DNA from: Planctomycetaceae bacterium
GTDB lineage: Bacteria > Planctomycetota > Phycisphaerae > Phycisphaerales > UBA1924
NCBI GenBank assembly: GCA_027487735.1
Contig: JAIYDA010000041.1
Location: 1-35,981 of the forward strand
Direction: 5' to 3'
DNA: 35,981 nt
Shown here: piece by piece, positions 1 through 8,389 of the stretch
Layout: the number at the start of each line of letters is the position of its first letter
How positions within the stretch are numbered: position 1 is the first letter of the stretch
The notes under the pieces: generated by a model
Told to the model about the DNA's origin: nothing
Database searches by the model: none
The model's input: only the letters and a program-made list of their open reading frames with translations
Made by a program: the position numbers and the translations under genes

Positions 1-832
1 ATGGCTTCGCACTCCCCAGCGCCGCCCGCTTGATCTCCCGGTTCGCCACCGTCTTCACCCCAAGGGGCGACCGCGCGGGCTCACCATCGGCCCGTGGATA
101 GATCTTGGGCGTTGCCGATGCCTTCTCGATGATGACGATCGTGCTCGTGGGCGTGGGAATCAGCGGCCCGGCAATCACCTTCAGGTGGTGCATCGCCTCC
201 TTCGCCTCATCCAGCTCATCCTGCGCCTTCGCACCCTTGGTGAGCGCAATCACGCCCCCAATCTTCGCAAATGGCACCACAAGCTCCAGCAGCGTGCACA
301 GCCGCCCGACCGCGCGAGCCACCACCGCGTCGTAGGCCTCGCGCCGCGCGTTGTTGCGCGTCACCTTCCCCGCCGCGCTCCCGCGCTCGCCCCGGTCGTG
401 CGCCAGCCCCTCCGCCCGCGCCTGCAACACCTCGACGTTGCGAATGCCCAGCAGCGCAACGCACGCCCGCAGAAAGTCAATCTTCTTCCCCGTTGCCTCC
501 AGCAGCGTGAAGTGCACGTGCGGCATGCAGATCGCCAGCGGCAACCCGGGCAGGCCCCCACCACTGCCCACGTCAATCGCCCGCGCGCCCTCCGGCAGAT
601 GCGCCAGCACGCTCAGCAGCGTCAGCGAGTCGAGCACGTGCTTTTCCCACGCCGCCTGCTCGTCGCGCACCGCCGTCAGGTTCACGCTCTTGTTCCCTTC
701 CAAGAGCGCTCGCACATAGAGCCCAAGCTTGCGCAGGTCGCCATCATCAAACTCGATGCCGAGCTCCGCCGCACGCTCGACGAACCCCTCGGGCACCGGG
801 GCCGGAGCAAGAGCAGCAAACGCAAAAACCAT
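1..832 (-). CDS. rsmG: 16S rRNA (guanine-N7) methyltransferase RsmG, 3' end cut by window edge
   Basis: Cytoplasmic SAM-dependent methylase; the family methylates G527 of 16S rRNA. Seen: 277 codons read leftward off the window edge with no stop. The N-terminal helical part contains SVNLTAV, matching the family's NLT motif. The SAM-binding glycine loop is AIDVGSGGGLPGLPLAI (about residues 88-104), followed by an acidic strand end in LLEATGKKIDFLR and by AVVARAVGRLCTLLE and GGVIALTKG of the Rossmann core. The last visible residues, VANREIKRAALGSAKP, fit the family C-terminus, so little is missing. ATG at 832 is used; an in-frame ATG at 853 would add seven residues, and neither has a clear ribosome site. 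It is divergent from the PilZ gene at 1088. Confidence 0.9.
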   Translation of the reverse strand, partial: MVFAFAALAPAPVPEGFVERAAELGIEFDDGDLRKLGLYVRALLEGNKSVNLTAVRDEQAAWEKHVLDSLTLLSVLAHLPEGARAIDVGSGGGLPGLPLAICMPHVHFTLLEATGKKIDFLRACVALLGIRNVEVLQARAEGLAHDRGERGSAAGKVTRNNARREAYDAVVARAVGRLCTLLELVVPFAKIGGVIALTKGAKAQDELDEAKEAMHHLKVIAGPLIPTPTSTIVIIEKASATPKIYPRADGEPARSPLGVKTVANREIKRAALGSAKP

Positions 833-1087
833 GGGTCCGCGCGAGGTGGGCATCGCTGCGAGGATATGGGGCTTTCGCCCGATGCAAGCGCAATCCGCCG
901 CACCAACCACGAATCCGACAACATCGCCCCAGGTGGAATATTCCAACCACTCCGCTTCAAGCACCCCCGCGCCACACCCGATAGCAGTGCGAGTCGGCGC
1001 AATCGGGCCTGGCGGGCGTGTGCCCGCGAGCCCCAAGCATCGCACCCCGCCGGTGCCTGCATCGCGCCCCATGCAGACGAGGTTTCT

Positions 1088-1504
1088 GTGCCGCAGACCC
1101 CCATCAATCGCCGCCGCTTCGAGCGTTTCTGCCTGCCCCACATGTACACGGGCATCGCTGTCCGCACGCTCGACCAGCCCGCGTTTGACAATGACGGCAC
1201 CTCGGGCCTCACCGGGCACACCTACGACATCAGCGAGGGTGGCGTGCAGTTTGAGCTCGACCGCCCCCTCGCCCCGGGCACCGCCGTTGCGCTGCGGATT
1301 GACCTTCCCGAAGCTGTGACGCAGGGGTGGGATGGCCTGGGCCCGGGAAGGGCCGTCTTCATCTTCGCCAACATCATCTGGATGGACGACAGCGAGCCGG
1401 GTCCCGTCCGCATGGCAGCGGTCTTCAGCCGCTTCGCACGCCTGGGCGATCGCGATCGCCTGATCCGCGCGTTTGCCAGCGGCGTGCTCGCAAGGGCCGC
1501 GTAA
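1088..1504 (+). CDS. PilZ domain protein (putative c-di-GMP binder)
   Basis: PilZ domains bind cyclic di-GMP and couple it to motility, exopolysaccharide or other outputs. Seen: 138 residues holding both signature elements, the Arg-rich NRRRFERF near residues 8-15 and YDISEGGVQFEL about 35 residues later (family pattern RxxxR then D/NxSxxG). The GTG at 1088 keeps the Arg motif and has GAGG five to six bases upstream. The next in-frame ATG (1142) would delete that motif. There is no other domain, so it is a stand-alone PilZ adaptor. It converges on the endonuclease-like gene with a 32-bp gap. The target process cannot be told from this context. Confidence 0.8.
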   Translation: MPQTPINRRRFERFCLPHMYTGIAVRTLDQPAFDNDGTSGLTGHTYDISEGGVQFELDRPLAPGTAVALRIDLPEAVTQGWDGLGPGRAVFIFANIIWMDDSEPGPVRMAAVFSRFARLGDRDRLIRAFASGVLARAA

Positions 1505-1536
1505 CCTCGGGCAAAAGCGATCGGCTCAGCCCAAGC

Positions 1537-2709
1537 TCACTCCCTCCGCTGCACCTCCATCAGCTGCGCTCGATGCCGGGTCATGCCCATGGGCAGCACG
1601 CGATACGTCACGCACTTCAGCTGCGGCCCAATCAGCCCGTTGTTGATCGCCAGCACCGGAAAAAAGCCCGGAAACGTCCGCGCCCACCCGCTGCCCGCTT
1701 GCGCGAACGCATCGCCAGCTCCCGGCGCGAGCAGGCCCAAGCTCGCGCTCCCGCGGGGCGTGTTCATGTCGCCCATCACAATGTCCGGGCTGGCGAGCCT
1801 TGCGCGGATCGCCGCCGCGTCGCTGCCCGCAGGGGGCGACAGCGGCACCATCGCAAACACGTCGACCAAGCTCGTGATGGGCATATCTGGCGCGGTCAGG
1901 CGCGTCCTCGCTCGCTCCATCATGCTCCATCGTGAGATCGTGGGCTCGCTGGGCATGTCGACAAACCAGATGACCGTCGAGCGCCCGAGCCGCGCGTGCG
2001 TGTCCAGCTCGACCACCATCGCCTCGCCCTGGTCGATGCTCACCATGCCTCCCCCGGGCCACGAGAACGCCCGCGCGGGCGAGCCCTCCACGCGAAGCTG
2101 CGTGAACGCCCAGCGCAGCACACGCTCGCGGCTTAGCACCGCGAGCCTGCCCCCTTGCAGCAGCATCGAGGGCTTCGCCGCAGGCAGCGCGCCCAGCTCA
2201 TCGCGCACGCTTCCGAGCGAGGGCTCAAAGGGCGGGTTTGCGAGCAGCAGCACGTCGCTGTCGTGCTGCGCGAGCACGCCCGCAAGCCCCGCGTGCTTGG
2301 TCTGCGACACGTTCCAGTGCAGCACCCGCAGCACCTGATCTCGGGCTGCGCTTGGTGCCACGGGCAGCAACAGTCGGTGCGGGCGCAGCTCCCATGTTGC
2401 GTGCGCCAGCGCGAGCCCAAGCAGCACCCGCATGAGCACCACGCGCCCGCGCCCCAGGGACCACGCGTGCCCACGCGTCAGCAGCCAGTGCCCCGCGACG
2501 CACACCGTCGCCCACGCCGCCACCAGAATGCTCGGAAGCCACGACGCAAACTGCGTGAGCACCCACCGGTCGCTCGCCACGCGCCCAACACCCCACACCG
2601 CAAGCACCACCAGCCCAGCCCACACCAGGGCATGGGCCACCACCTTGCGCAGCGGCGGCAGCGGCGGGAGGTCATACGGCTGGCGATCGTCGAAGGTGAA
2701 GCGCATCAT
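1537..2709 (-). CDS. Membrane-anchored endonuclease/exonuclease/phosphatase-family protein
   Basis: A 390-residue protein. About three hydrophobic segments lie in the first 130 residues (VVAHALVWAGLVVLAVWGV, WLPSILVAAWATVCVAGHW, VVLMRVLLGLALAHATW), followed by an EEP fold. EEP landmarks are VLHWNVSQ at the domain start, SDVLLLANP where catalytic members have an acidic residue, VMGDMNTPRG (the metal-binding DxN motif) and a terminal RHRAQLMEV in place of the usual SDHxP. The changed final motif makes nuclease or phosphodiesterase activity uncertain. The ATG at 2709 overlaps the stop of the HIT gene as ATGA, so the two are probably translationally coupled. The topology suggests a catalytic domain outside the cytoplasm, which is inference. 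Confidence 0.72.
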   Translation of the reverse strand: MMRFTFDDRQPYDLPPLPPLRKVVAHALVWAGLVVLAVWGVGRVASDRWVLTQFASWLPSILVAAWATVCVAGHWLLTRGHAWSLGRGRVVLMRVLLGLALAHATWELRPHRLLLPVAPSAARDQVLRVLHWNVSQTKHAGLAGVLAQHDSDVLLLANPPFEPSLGSVRDELGALPAAKPSMLLQGGRLAVLSRERVLRWAFTQLRVEGSPARAFSWPGGGMVSIDQGEAMVVELDTHARLGRSTVIWFVDMPSEPTISRWSMMERARTRLTAPDMPITSLVDVFAMVPLSPPAGSDAAAIRARLASPDIVMGDMNTPRGSASLGLLAPGAGDAFAQAGSGWARTFPGFFPVLAINNGLIGPQLKCVTYRVLPMGMTRHRAQLMEVQRRE

Positions 2710-3347
2710 GCACCTGCCATGCGCAGTGCCTCCTCGCGCACGCGCACGAACCGGTCGTACATCGCCTGCAGGCTCCCGCTGTTCACGCGCACCTGCCCCA
2801 CCACCGTGATGAAGTTCACGTCCCCTCCCCAGCGCGGCACCACGTGCGCATGCAGGTGCTGGGGCACGCCCGCCCCCGCCGCGCGCCCCTGGTTCACGCC
2901 GATGTTCAGCCCCTGGGGCTGGAGCGCCAGCGTCGCGAATGCGCTCGCGATGTCCACCAGCCTCCAGAGCGCCGCCCGCTGCTCTGGGGCATAGTCCATC
3001 AGCGTGGGGCGCGCGTCGCCCAGCGCGCACAGCAGGTGCCCGCTCGCATACGGAAACTTGTTCAGCAGCACCATGCCCGTGCCATCGCGATGCAGCACGT
3101 GGTTTGACGCATCGTGCTGCGGAGAGAGCCAGTAATCCAGCAGAAAGCTCCCGCTGCCGGCCTGGGGTGGCCCGCCGCGCTGCTTTTCCGCGTCGCCCAG
3201 CGCTTCGAGATATTGCAAGCGCCAGGGAGCCTCGAGCAGGCTGGGCCCGGCGGGCTGCGTGGCGTGCGGATGGGGCTGGCCTTGGGGTTGGCCCTGGGGT
3301 TGGCGGCTGACCTGTCCGCTGCCTTGTCCACTGCTGCTTGGGTGCAT
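2706..3347 (-). CDS. HIT-family nucleotide hydrolase/phosphorylase
   Basis: HIT proteins hydrolyse or phosphorolyse dinucleoside polyphosphates and nucleotide conjugates through a His triad. Seen: 213 residues with QHLHAHVVPRW (HxHxHxxPRW) near the end of the domain, upstream NKFPYASGHLL, and LNIGVNQGRAAGAGVPQHLH. These resemble the Ap4A-phosphorylase-like HIT branch found in actinobacteria and planctomycetes. The first 35 residues are a Gln/Gly/Pro-rich low-complexity leader (GQPQGQPHPH), unusual for HIT. The start is ATG 3347, 25 bases after the stop of the outer-membrane protein gene. The 3' end overlaps the EEP gene by four bases, so it sits inside a leftward transcription unit. The substrate is not determined. 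Confidence 0.88.
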   Translation of the reverse strand: MHPSSSGQGSGQVSRQPQGQPQGQPHPHATQPAGPSLLEAPWRLQYLEALGDAEKQRGGPPQAGSGSFLLDYWLSPQHDASNHVLHRDGTGMVLLNKFPYASGHLLCALGDARPTLMDYAPEQRAALWRLVDIASAFATLALQPQGLNIGVNQGRAAGAGVPQHLHAHVVPRWGGDVNFITVVGQVRVNSGSLQAMYDRFVRVREEALRMAGA

Positions 3348-3372
3348 GATCCAAGCGTAGCAAACCGGCTTC

Positions 3373-4221
3373 TCAGAACGTGAAGCGAAACCCAAAGCCC
3401 GCGGCCCAGTCGAGCTCCGCACGCTCATCGAGGTCGTGCCACAGCGGAAACTGCAGCATCGCCTCAAACGCCCACAGCCGCCCTTCATACATGATGCCGG
3501 GCGACCAGCGCACGTCGATGTCGCCGTTGGTCTCGGCGATGGTGTTCACTTCGAGCGTCGTGTACCACGCGCCCTCGGTCTCCGCCGTGAACGCGCGGGG
3601 CGCGATGCGATACACCCACGCGCTGCCCAGCAGCACCGCGTCGTCGGGCCCCTCGCCCCCGTCGTTGCTCGCCCGCGTGCCACCCGTGTTGTGCTTCAGG
3701 ATGATGTCCTGGTTGAACCCGTGCCGACCGCGCACCACGGTGAGAACCGCCCCGAGCATCGGGTTCACGCTCTGGCTGCTGAACTCCGAGTTGTCGCCGC
3801 TCGCGATCGTCGCGCCGCCGAGCAGCGCAACCCGCGTCGTGTCCACGCCCCCCGGGTTGTCCATGTACACGCGATACTTGAACATCGCGTGCAGGTCCTC
3901 CACGCCTTCGTTCCAGCTTGTGTCCCCCGCCGCGTCCTCCGTGCGAGAGAACACCGCCGGCACGCCCAGCGTCACAGACCACCCGCGCGCGATGCCATAC
4001 TGCAGGCTCGCCATCGCCTCGACCTCGAGCTTCTCGCGCTCGTTGGGGTTCACAGGGTCGGTGCCAAACTGGCTCACGTGAAGCTGGGGCCTCAGCGTGA
4101 ACACGCCCCGGCTCGGCATCGTTGCTGCTTCCGTAAACATCGCCTCCTGCGCGTGCGCCGTGCCCGTCAGCACGAGCGCGGCAAGCACCGCCCAGCGGAT
4201 CTTCCCTGTACGGAGAGGCAT
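3373..4221 (-). CDS. Predicted outer-membrane beta-barrel protein (transporter-like)
   Basis: A 282-residue protein. The signal peptide is MPLRTGKIRWAVLAALVLTGTAHAQ, with cleavage expected after AHA. The rest alternates short amphipathic strands (VFTLRPQLHVSQFG, SVTLGVPAVFSR, WAFEAMLQFPLW) and ends in GFGFRFTF. A C-terminal Phe is the usual outer-membrane barrel signature. It resembles the loosely defined MetA-pathway/phenol-degradation barrel group. An alternative GTG at 4251 overlaps the stop of the upstream heavy-metal lipoprotein gene and would lengthen the n-region to 20 residues; ATG 4221 gives a better signal peptide. Pairing with a metal-binding lipoprotein hints at a metal-related envelope role, which is inference only. 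Confidence 0.75.
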   Translation of the reverse strand: MPLRTGKIRWAVLAALVLTGTAHAQEAMFTEAATMPSRGVFTLRPQLHVSQFGTDPVNPNEREKLEVEAMASLQYGIARGWSVTLGVPAVFSRTEDAAGDTSWNEGVEDLHAMFKYRVYMDNPGGVDTTRVALLGGATIASGDNSEFSSQSVNPMLGAVLTVVRGRHGFNQDIILKHNTGGTRASNDGGEGPDDAVLLGSAWVYRIAPRAFTAETEGAWYTTLEVNTIAETNGDIDVRWSPGIMYEGRLWAFEAMLQFPLWHDLDERAELDWAAGFGFRFTF

Positions 4222-4247
4222 CTTGATTGGCGCCCTGCAAGCTGTGC

Positions 4248-4670
4248 TCACTGCATGCTCTCCACCTTGACGAGCGTGAACCCAGCGTCCGCGATTGCAT
4301 CGCTGAACTGCTGGGGTGAAGGCCGCCTGCTGCCCACAAACGTCACCTCGACCTTGCCCGTGCTCAGGTCAGGCCGCACGACCGCGAGGCCACGCATCCG
4401 CGCGAGCTGCAAGTCGACATTGCTCGCGCACTGCGGACAGCCCAGCCCATTCACCCACAGAATCGCGCCCTTGCCCGTCATGGGGTCTTTCGAGTGCGTC
4501 GCTTGCACATCTGCCTCGCTCACCTGGTGCACGATGGCGTTCTCCTCCATCGCCGCAGCGCCGCCCGCAGCCCCGCCGCTCGCGCACCCGCCCAGCGCGA
4601 TAGCGCCGCACGCAACCAGCCCAAACGCCAGCACCCACCTGATCCCCACACGCGAAAGCTCGCTTTGCAT
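4248..4670 (-). CDS. Heavy-metal-associated (HMA) domain lipoprotein
   Basis: A 140-residue lipoprotein with hydrophobic stretch VLAFGLVACGAIALGGC and lipobox Cys29. After a Gly/Ala linker comes an HMA-type fold: ILWVNGLGCPQCASNVDLQL with Cys78 and Cys81, then a beta-strand (VVRPDLSTGKVEVTF) and a final helix-strand typical of ferredoxin-like copper or mercury binders. The usual GMTCxxC is here GLGCPQC, which keeps the CxxC spacing. ATG 4670 is preceded by AAAGAGG with a five-base gap, a clear ribosome site. It is first in the leftward run with the barrel, HIT and EEP genes. Likely job: metal capture or sensing on the periplasmic face; which metal is unknown. Confidence 0.82.
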   Translation of the reverse strand: MQSELSRVGIRWVLAFGLVACGAIALGGCASGGAAGGAAAMEENAIVHQVSEADVQATHSKDPMTGKGAILWVNGLGCPQCASNVDLQLARMRGLAVVRPDLSTGKVEVTFVGSRRPSPQQFSDAIADAGFTLVKVESMQ

Positions 4671-4826
4671 GGCAGCCTCTTTCTTGCGCCGAGCGCATCA
4701 ACAGCCCATCAGGAAACATACCCCGCCCGCAACCCCAAGGTTCGATACTTGGCTCTGAAAAGCCCCTCTCACCCGCGCCCAAAGCCCCGCCCAACACCGC
4801 CCGCCCCCACCCCCTATCCTCTCTCC

Positions 4827-5408
<582 letters not shown>

Positions 5409-5454
5409 ATGGTGTGTTGCTTCGACTGCTCGCGAAGCCCCGGCGCTCGTGCGC

Positions 5455-5640
5455 TCAGGCCGCTTTGCCCTTGCCAGCGTCGGGCTGTGGTGCGGCCTTT
5501 TCGACGGGTTTCTGCGGAACACGGATATTCGTGCTGCAGTTGCGACACCGCACCGTCTTACCACGACATGCCTCCGGCACCGCAAGCACTTTGCGGCACA
5601 GCAAGTTCGGGCACATCATGCGCACCTGGTCGGCAGCCAT
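5455..5640 (-). CDS. Small zinc-ribbon protein (CPNxxC...CxxC)
   Basis: A 61-residue protein with two Cys pairs: CPNLLC (Cys10, Cys15) and CRNC (Cys32, Cys35). The spacing matches a rubredoxin/MJ0042-like zinc ribbon. Between them is KVLAVPEACRGKTVR and after them TNIRVP, a pattern I recognise from short planctomycete proteins of unknown role; the family assignment is by eye. The tail is Lys/Pro/Ala-rich. The ORF extends far upstream, but ATG 5640 begins directly before the conserved part. No ribosome site is visible. It lies between the convergent FHA gene and a divergent lipoprotein gene. Confidence 0.6.
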   Translation of the reverse strand: MAADQVRMMCPNLLCRKVLAVPEACRGKTVRCRNCSTNIRVPQKPVEKAAPQPDAGKGKAA

Positions 5641-5773
5641 GCGAGGTCTATCGACCTTGCGCGAGCGCGGGTTTGGAGCGAAGATCCGCAATTGCCGCCG
5701 CACCGGCCCGTCCGCAGGGCCAGCGATCGGTCTGTATCGCCTGTGCGGACGGGCCCTCGCAGAGATCGGGGGT

Positions 5774-6271
5774 GTGCGCCGCACATCCGTCTTCCACGCA
5801 GTCCGCGTCGCCGCCCTCGTCGTGCTCGTCGCACCGCTTTGCGCGAGCCTTGTCGGCTGCTCCACCGCTCCGCGCAGTGCGCTGCACGCCGCCTCGGACG
5901 GCGCACTCCTCCTGCAATCCGTCTCCGCCTCGGGCGTGCCGCAGCAGACGCTGCTCATCGAGCCCGACGGCACCGTCCGCCGGGCGGTTGCTGGCGGCGC
6001 GCTCGTGCGCTTCGCGATGCTCTCGCGCGAGCAAACTGCGGAGATCTTCGCCCTGGCGTCCCACGCGCTCGACGACGAGCACGAGCCGCCCGCTGCCGAC
6101 GCAAGCGCGACACCCCCACCGCCCACCGCACCGCCTGCCTCACAAGCCGTCCGCGTCACGCGCCGCGCCGCGAACACCATCCGCCAGCGCTGGCTCAGCG
6201 AAGCATCCCTCGCGCTCTGGACCAGAGCGTTGGAACTCGCCCGCGCTCCTGATGCCCCCCATGGCCTCTGA
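5774..6271 (+). CDS. Small lipoprotein overlapping the Hsp70-like gene
   Basis: A 165-residue predicted lipoprotein of unknown function. From GTG 5774 the protein begins MRRTSVFHAV, then a hydrophobic stretch and a SLVGCS lipobox with Cys29. This ideal type II signal peptide is why the GTG is chosen over upstream ATGs in the same frame. The mature part has a beta-rich segment (LLLQSVSASG, QTLLIEPDGTVRRAV), a Pro/Thr-rich linker around residues 115-130 and a basic C-terminal helix. The stop lies inside the first codons of the Hsp70 gene (20-bp overlap with ATG 6252), implying coupled translation. I do not recognise the family. Confidence 0.62.
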   Translation: MRRTSVFHAVRVAALVVLVAPLCASLVGCSTAPRSALHAASDGALLLQSVSASGVPQQTLLIEPDGTVRRAVAGGALVRFAMLSREQTAEIFALASHALDDEHEPPAADASATPPPPTAPPASQAVRVTRRAANTIRQRWLSEASLALWTRALELARAPDAPHGL

Positions 6272-8387
6272 TCAACCGAACAACATCACCGCGGGCATCA
6301 TCCCGGGCATCATCCTGGGCATCGACCTGGGCACCACGAACAGCCTGGTGGCAATCGCCGACGCATCGGGCCCGCGTCTGCTGCGCGATGCCCAGGGGCG
6401 GGGCACCATGCCCAGCGTCGTGCGAATCATCGCGAGCGACGACCCGCCCGGCACTGCTGCCATCGTGGGGCACCAGGCCCGCGACGCGGCGATGCACTTC
6501 CCGCGCACCACCATCTCCAGCGTCAAGCGCCTCATCGGTCGCAGCCTGCGCGATGCCGCGGCCGACGCCCGCGCCTTGCCCTACGACATCGTCGCGGGCC
6601 CGCGCGACACCATCCGCATCCGCGTCCCGCTCTTGAGGCCAAGCCCGCAAGGCACGCACGAATCGCAGCTGCTCAAGGACACCGGCACCGGCACGCAGCA
6701 CGCCGTGCTCGCGCCCGAGGAGATCAGCGCTCACGTCCTGCGGCAGCTCCGCACGCTCGCCGAGCGCGCCCTGGGGCACACCGTCTCCCGCGCCGTTGTC
6801 ACCGTACCCGCCTACTTCGACGACGCCCAGCGGCAAGCAACGCGCGACGCGGGCAGGCTTGCGGGGCTCGATGTTGTTCGCATCGTGCCCGAGCCCACGG
6901 CCGCTGCCCTTGCATATGGCATCGGGCTCGAGCGCGCCGCCACCCGCAACGCGCAGGACGTGTCCTACGTCGCTGTCTACGACCTGGGCGGAGGCACCTT
7001 CGACGTCAGCGTGCTGCGCATCACGCGCACGCCCAGCGCCGCACCCACACCAACTTCCGACCCTGCGCACCCACCCCAAGGCGAGCAAGCCTTCTACGAA
7101 GTCCTCGCCACCAGCGGCGACACCCACCTCGGAGGCGACGACCTCGACCATCTCCTCGCTGCGCGCCTTATGCACGAGCTCGAAGCCCACCTGGGCGTGC
7201 ACGCCCGCGCGGACCTGCGCCTGCTGCCCGAAGCTCGGCGAGAGCTGCTCGCGGTGGCAGAGGCCGCTAAGCACAGGCTCAGCGAGCACGAGCAAGCCGA
7301 GGTCTCGATCGCGGTCTCAGGCTTCGTGCAAGGTCCGCACGCATCGGTGCAGCGCTGGACGCGCACCATCACCCGCGCCGAGCTTGAGGACCTTGCCCGC
7401 CCCCTCGTGCAGCGCACGATTCGCTGCATCGAGCGGGCCATGCACGCCGCCCGCGCCAAGGGCCTGCCCGAGGGCGCACCCAAGGACGTCCTAAGCGCCG
7501 TGATCCTCGTGGGCGGCATGACGCGCATGTCCCTTGTGCGCGCCATGGTGCGCGACGCCTTCGCGATGCAGCCCTACACCGCCGTCAATCCCGACGAGGT
7601 CGTTGCCCTCGGCGCTGCGGTGCAGGCCAGCATCCTCAGCGGCGCGTCGGGCGGCATCAAGGGCAGCCTGCTGCTGGATGTCATCCCCCTCAGCCTCGGG
7701 CTCGAGACCGTGGGCGGAGCTGTCGCGAAGCTCGTGCCCAGCAACGCCAGCGTGCCCACCAGCGCGACGGAGATGTTCTCCACCAGCGTCGACAACCAGA
7801 CCAGCGTTCGCCTCACCGTCTATCAGGGCGAGCGCGAGATGGCCGCCGACTGCCGCAAGCTGGGCGAGTTTTTCCTACGCGGCATCCCCCCCATGCCCGC
7901 TGGGCTGCCCCAGGTGCAGGTGCGCTTCAGCGTCGATGCCAACGGCGTGCTGAACGTGAGCGCGCTCGAGCGCCGCAGCGGCCGCGCCGCAACGCTGCAG
8001 GTCGTGCCCAACCACGGCCTCACGCGCGACGAGATTGAGCGCATGGAGCGCGAGAGCCTGGTGCACGCCCGCAGCGACATGCAGCGCCACCGCATCGTCG
8101 ACCTCATCACGAACAGCGCGCTTGACCTGCGCTGGATTGGTGATCGCCTTGCCAAGCACGAGGCAGCTCTCGACCCCGCCTACGCCAGCGAGCTCACGCG
8201 CCTACGCGATGCGCTCGCGGGCTATGTGTCGCGCGCCAAGGCCGATTGGCAAAGCGTCGATGCTAACGCCTTTGCAAAGGCCAAGGACGAGCTCGACAAA
8301 GCCAGCGTGCGCTTGCAAGAGATCGCGATCACCGCGAGCCTGCGCGAAGGGCGCACAGGCGAGACGCCTGTGCCACCAGCGCGCTAG
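6252..8387 (+). CDS. Hsp70-family chaperone, HscA-like
   Basis: ATP-driven chaperone of 711 residues. Nucleotide domain: GIDLGTTNSLVAI (phosphate 1, residues 23-35), VTVPAYFDDAQRQATRDAG, VYDLGGGTFDVSVL (phosphate 2) and ILVGGMTRMSLVR (adenosine). Substrate domain: DVIPLSLGLETVGG, VDNQTSVRLTVYQGERE, then DCRKLGEFFLRGIPPMPAG. That last motif resembles HscA, the Fe-S assembly Hsp70, more than DnaK. A short helical lid follows, without the acidic EEVD-like DnaK tail. Proline-rich insertions lie near residues 130-150 and 260-280. No hscB, iscU or dnaJ/grpE is nearby, so a role in Fe-S assembly is inference. The last codons (GETPVPP) come from a palindromic repeat. ATG 6261 is an alternative start. 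Confidence 0.9.
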   Translation: MPPMASDQPNNITAGIIPGIILGIDLGTTNSLVAIADASGPRLLRDAQGRGTMPSVVRIIASDDPPGTAAIVGHQARDAAMHFPRTTISSVKRLIGRSLRDAAADARALPYDIVAGPRDTIRIRVPLLRPSPQGTHESQLLKDTGTGTQHAVLAPEEISAHVLRQLRTLAERALGHTVSRAVVTVPAYFDDAQRQATRDAGRLAGLDVVRIVPEPTAAALAYGIGLERAATRNAQDVSYVAVYDLGGGTFDVSVLRITRTPSAAPTPTSDPAHPPQGEQAFYEVLATSGDTHLGGDDLDHLLAARLMHELEAHLGVHARADLRLLPEARRELLAVAEAAKHRLSEHEQAEVSIAVSGFVQGPHASVQRWTRTITRAELEDLARPLVQRTIRCIERAMHAARAKGLPEGAPKDVLSAVILVGGMTRMSLVRAMVRDAFAMQPYTAVNPDEVVALGAAVQASILSGASGGIKGSLLLDVIPLSLGLETVGGAVAKLVPSNASVPTSATEMFSTSVDNQTSVRLTVYQGEREMAADCRKLGEFFLRGIPPMPAGLPQVQVRFSVDANGVLNVSALERRSGRAATLQVVPNHGLTRDEIERMERESLVHARSDMQRHRIVDLITNSALDLRWIGDRLAKHEAALDPAYASELTRLRDALAGYVSRAKADWQSVDANAFAKAKDELDKASVRLQEIAITASLREGRTGETPVPPAR
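8353..8373. repeat. 9-bp palindrome at the 3' end of the Hsp70 gene
   Basis: GCACAGGCG and CGCCTGTGC form a perfect 9-bp stem around the loop AGA, 12 bases before the TAG stop. It encodes the GETPVPP tail, which extends past the conserved chaperone. There is no T-run on either strand, so it is either a factor-dependent stop or a dispersed palindromic repeat. Ten bases further on, CTAGGCCTAG (8384-8393) is a perfect palindrome that supplies the TAG stop of both convergent genes. Confidence 0.7.
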
Positions 8388-8389
8388 GC

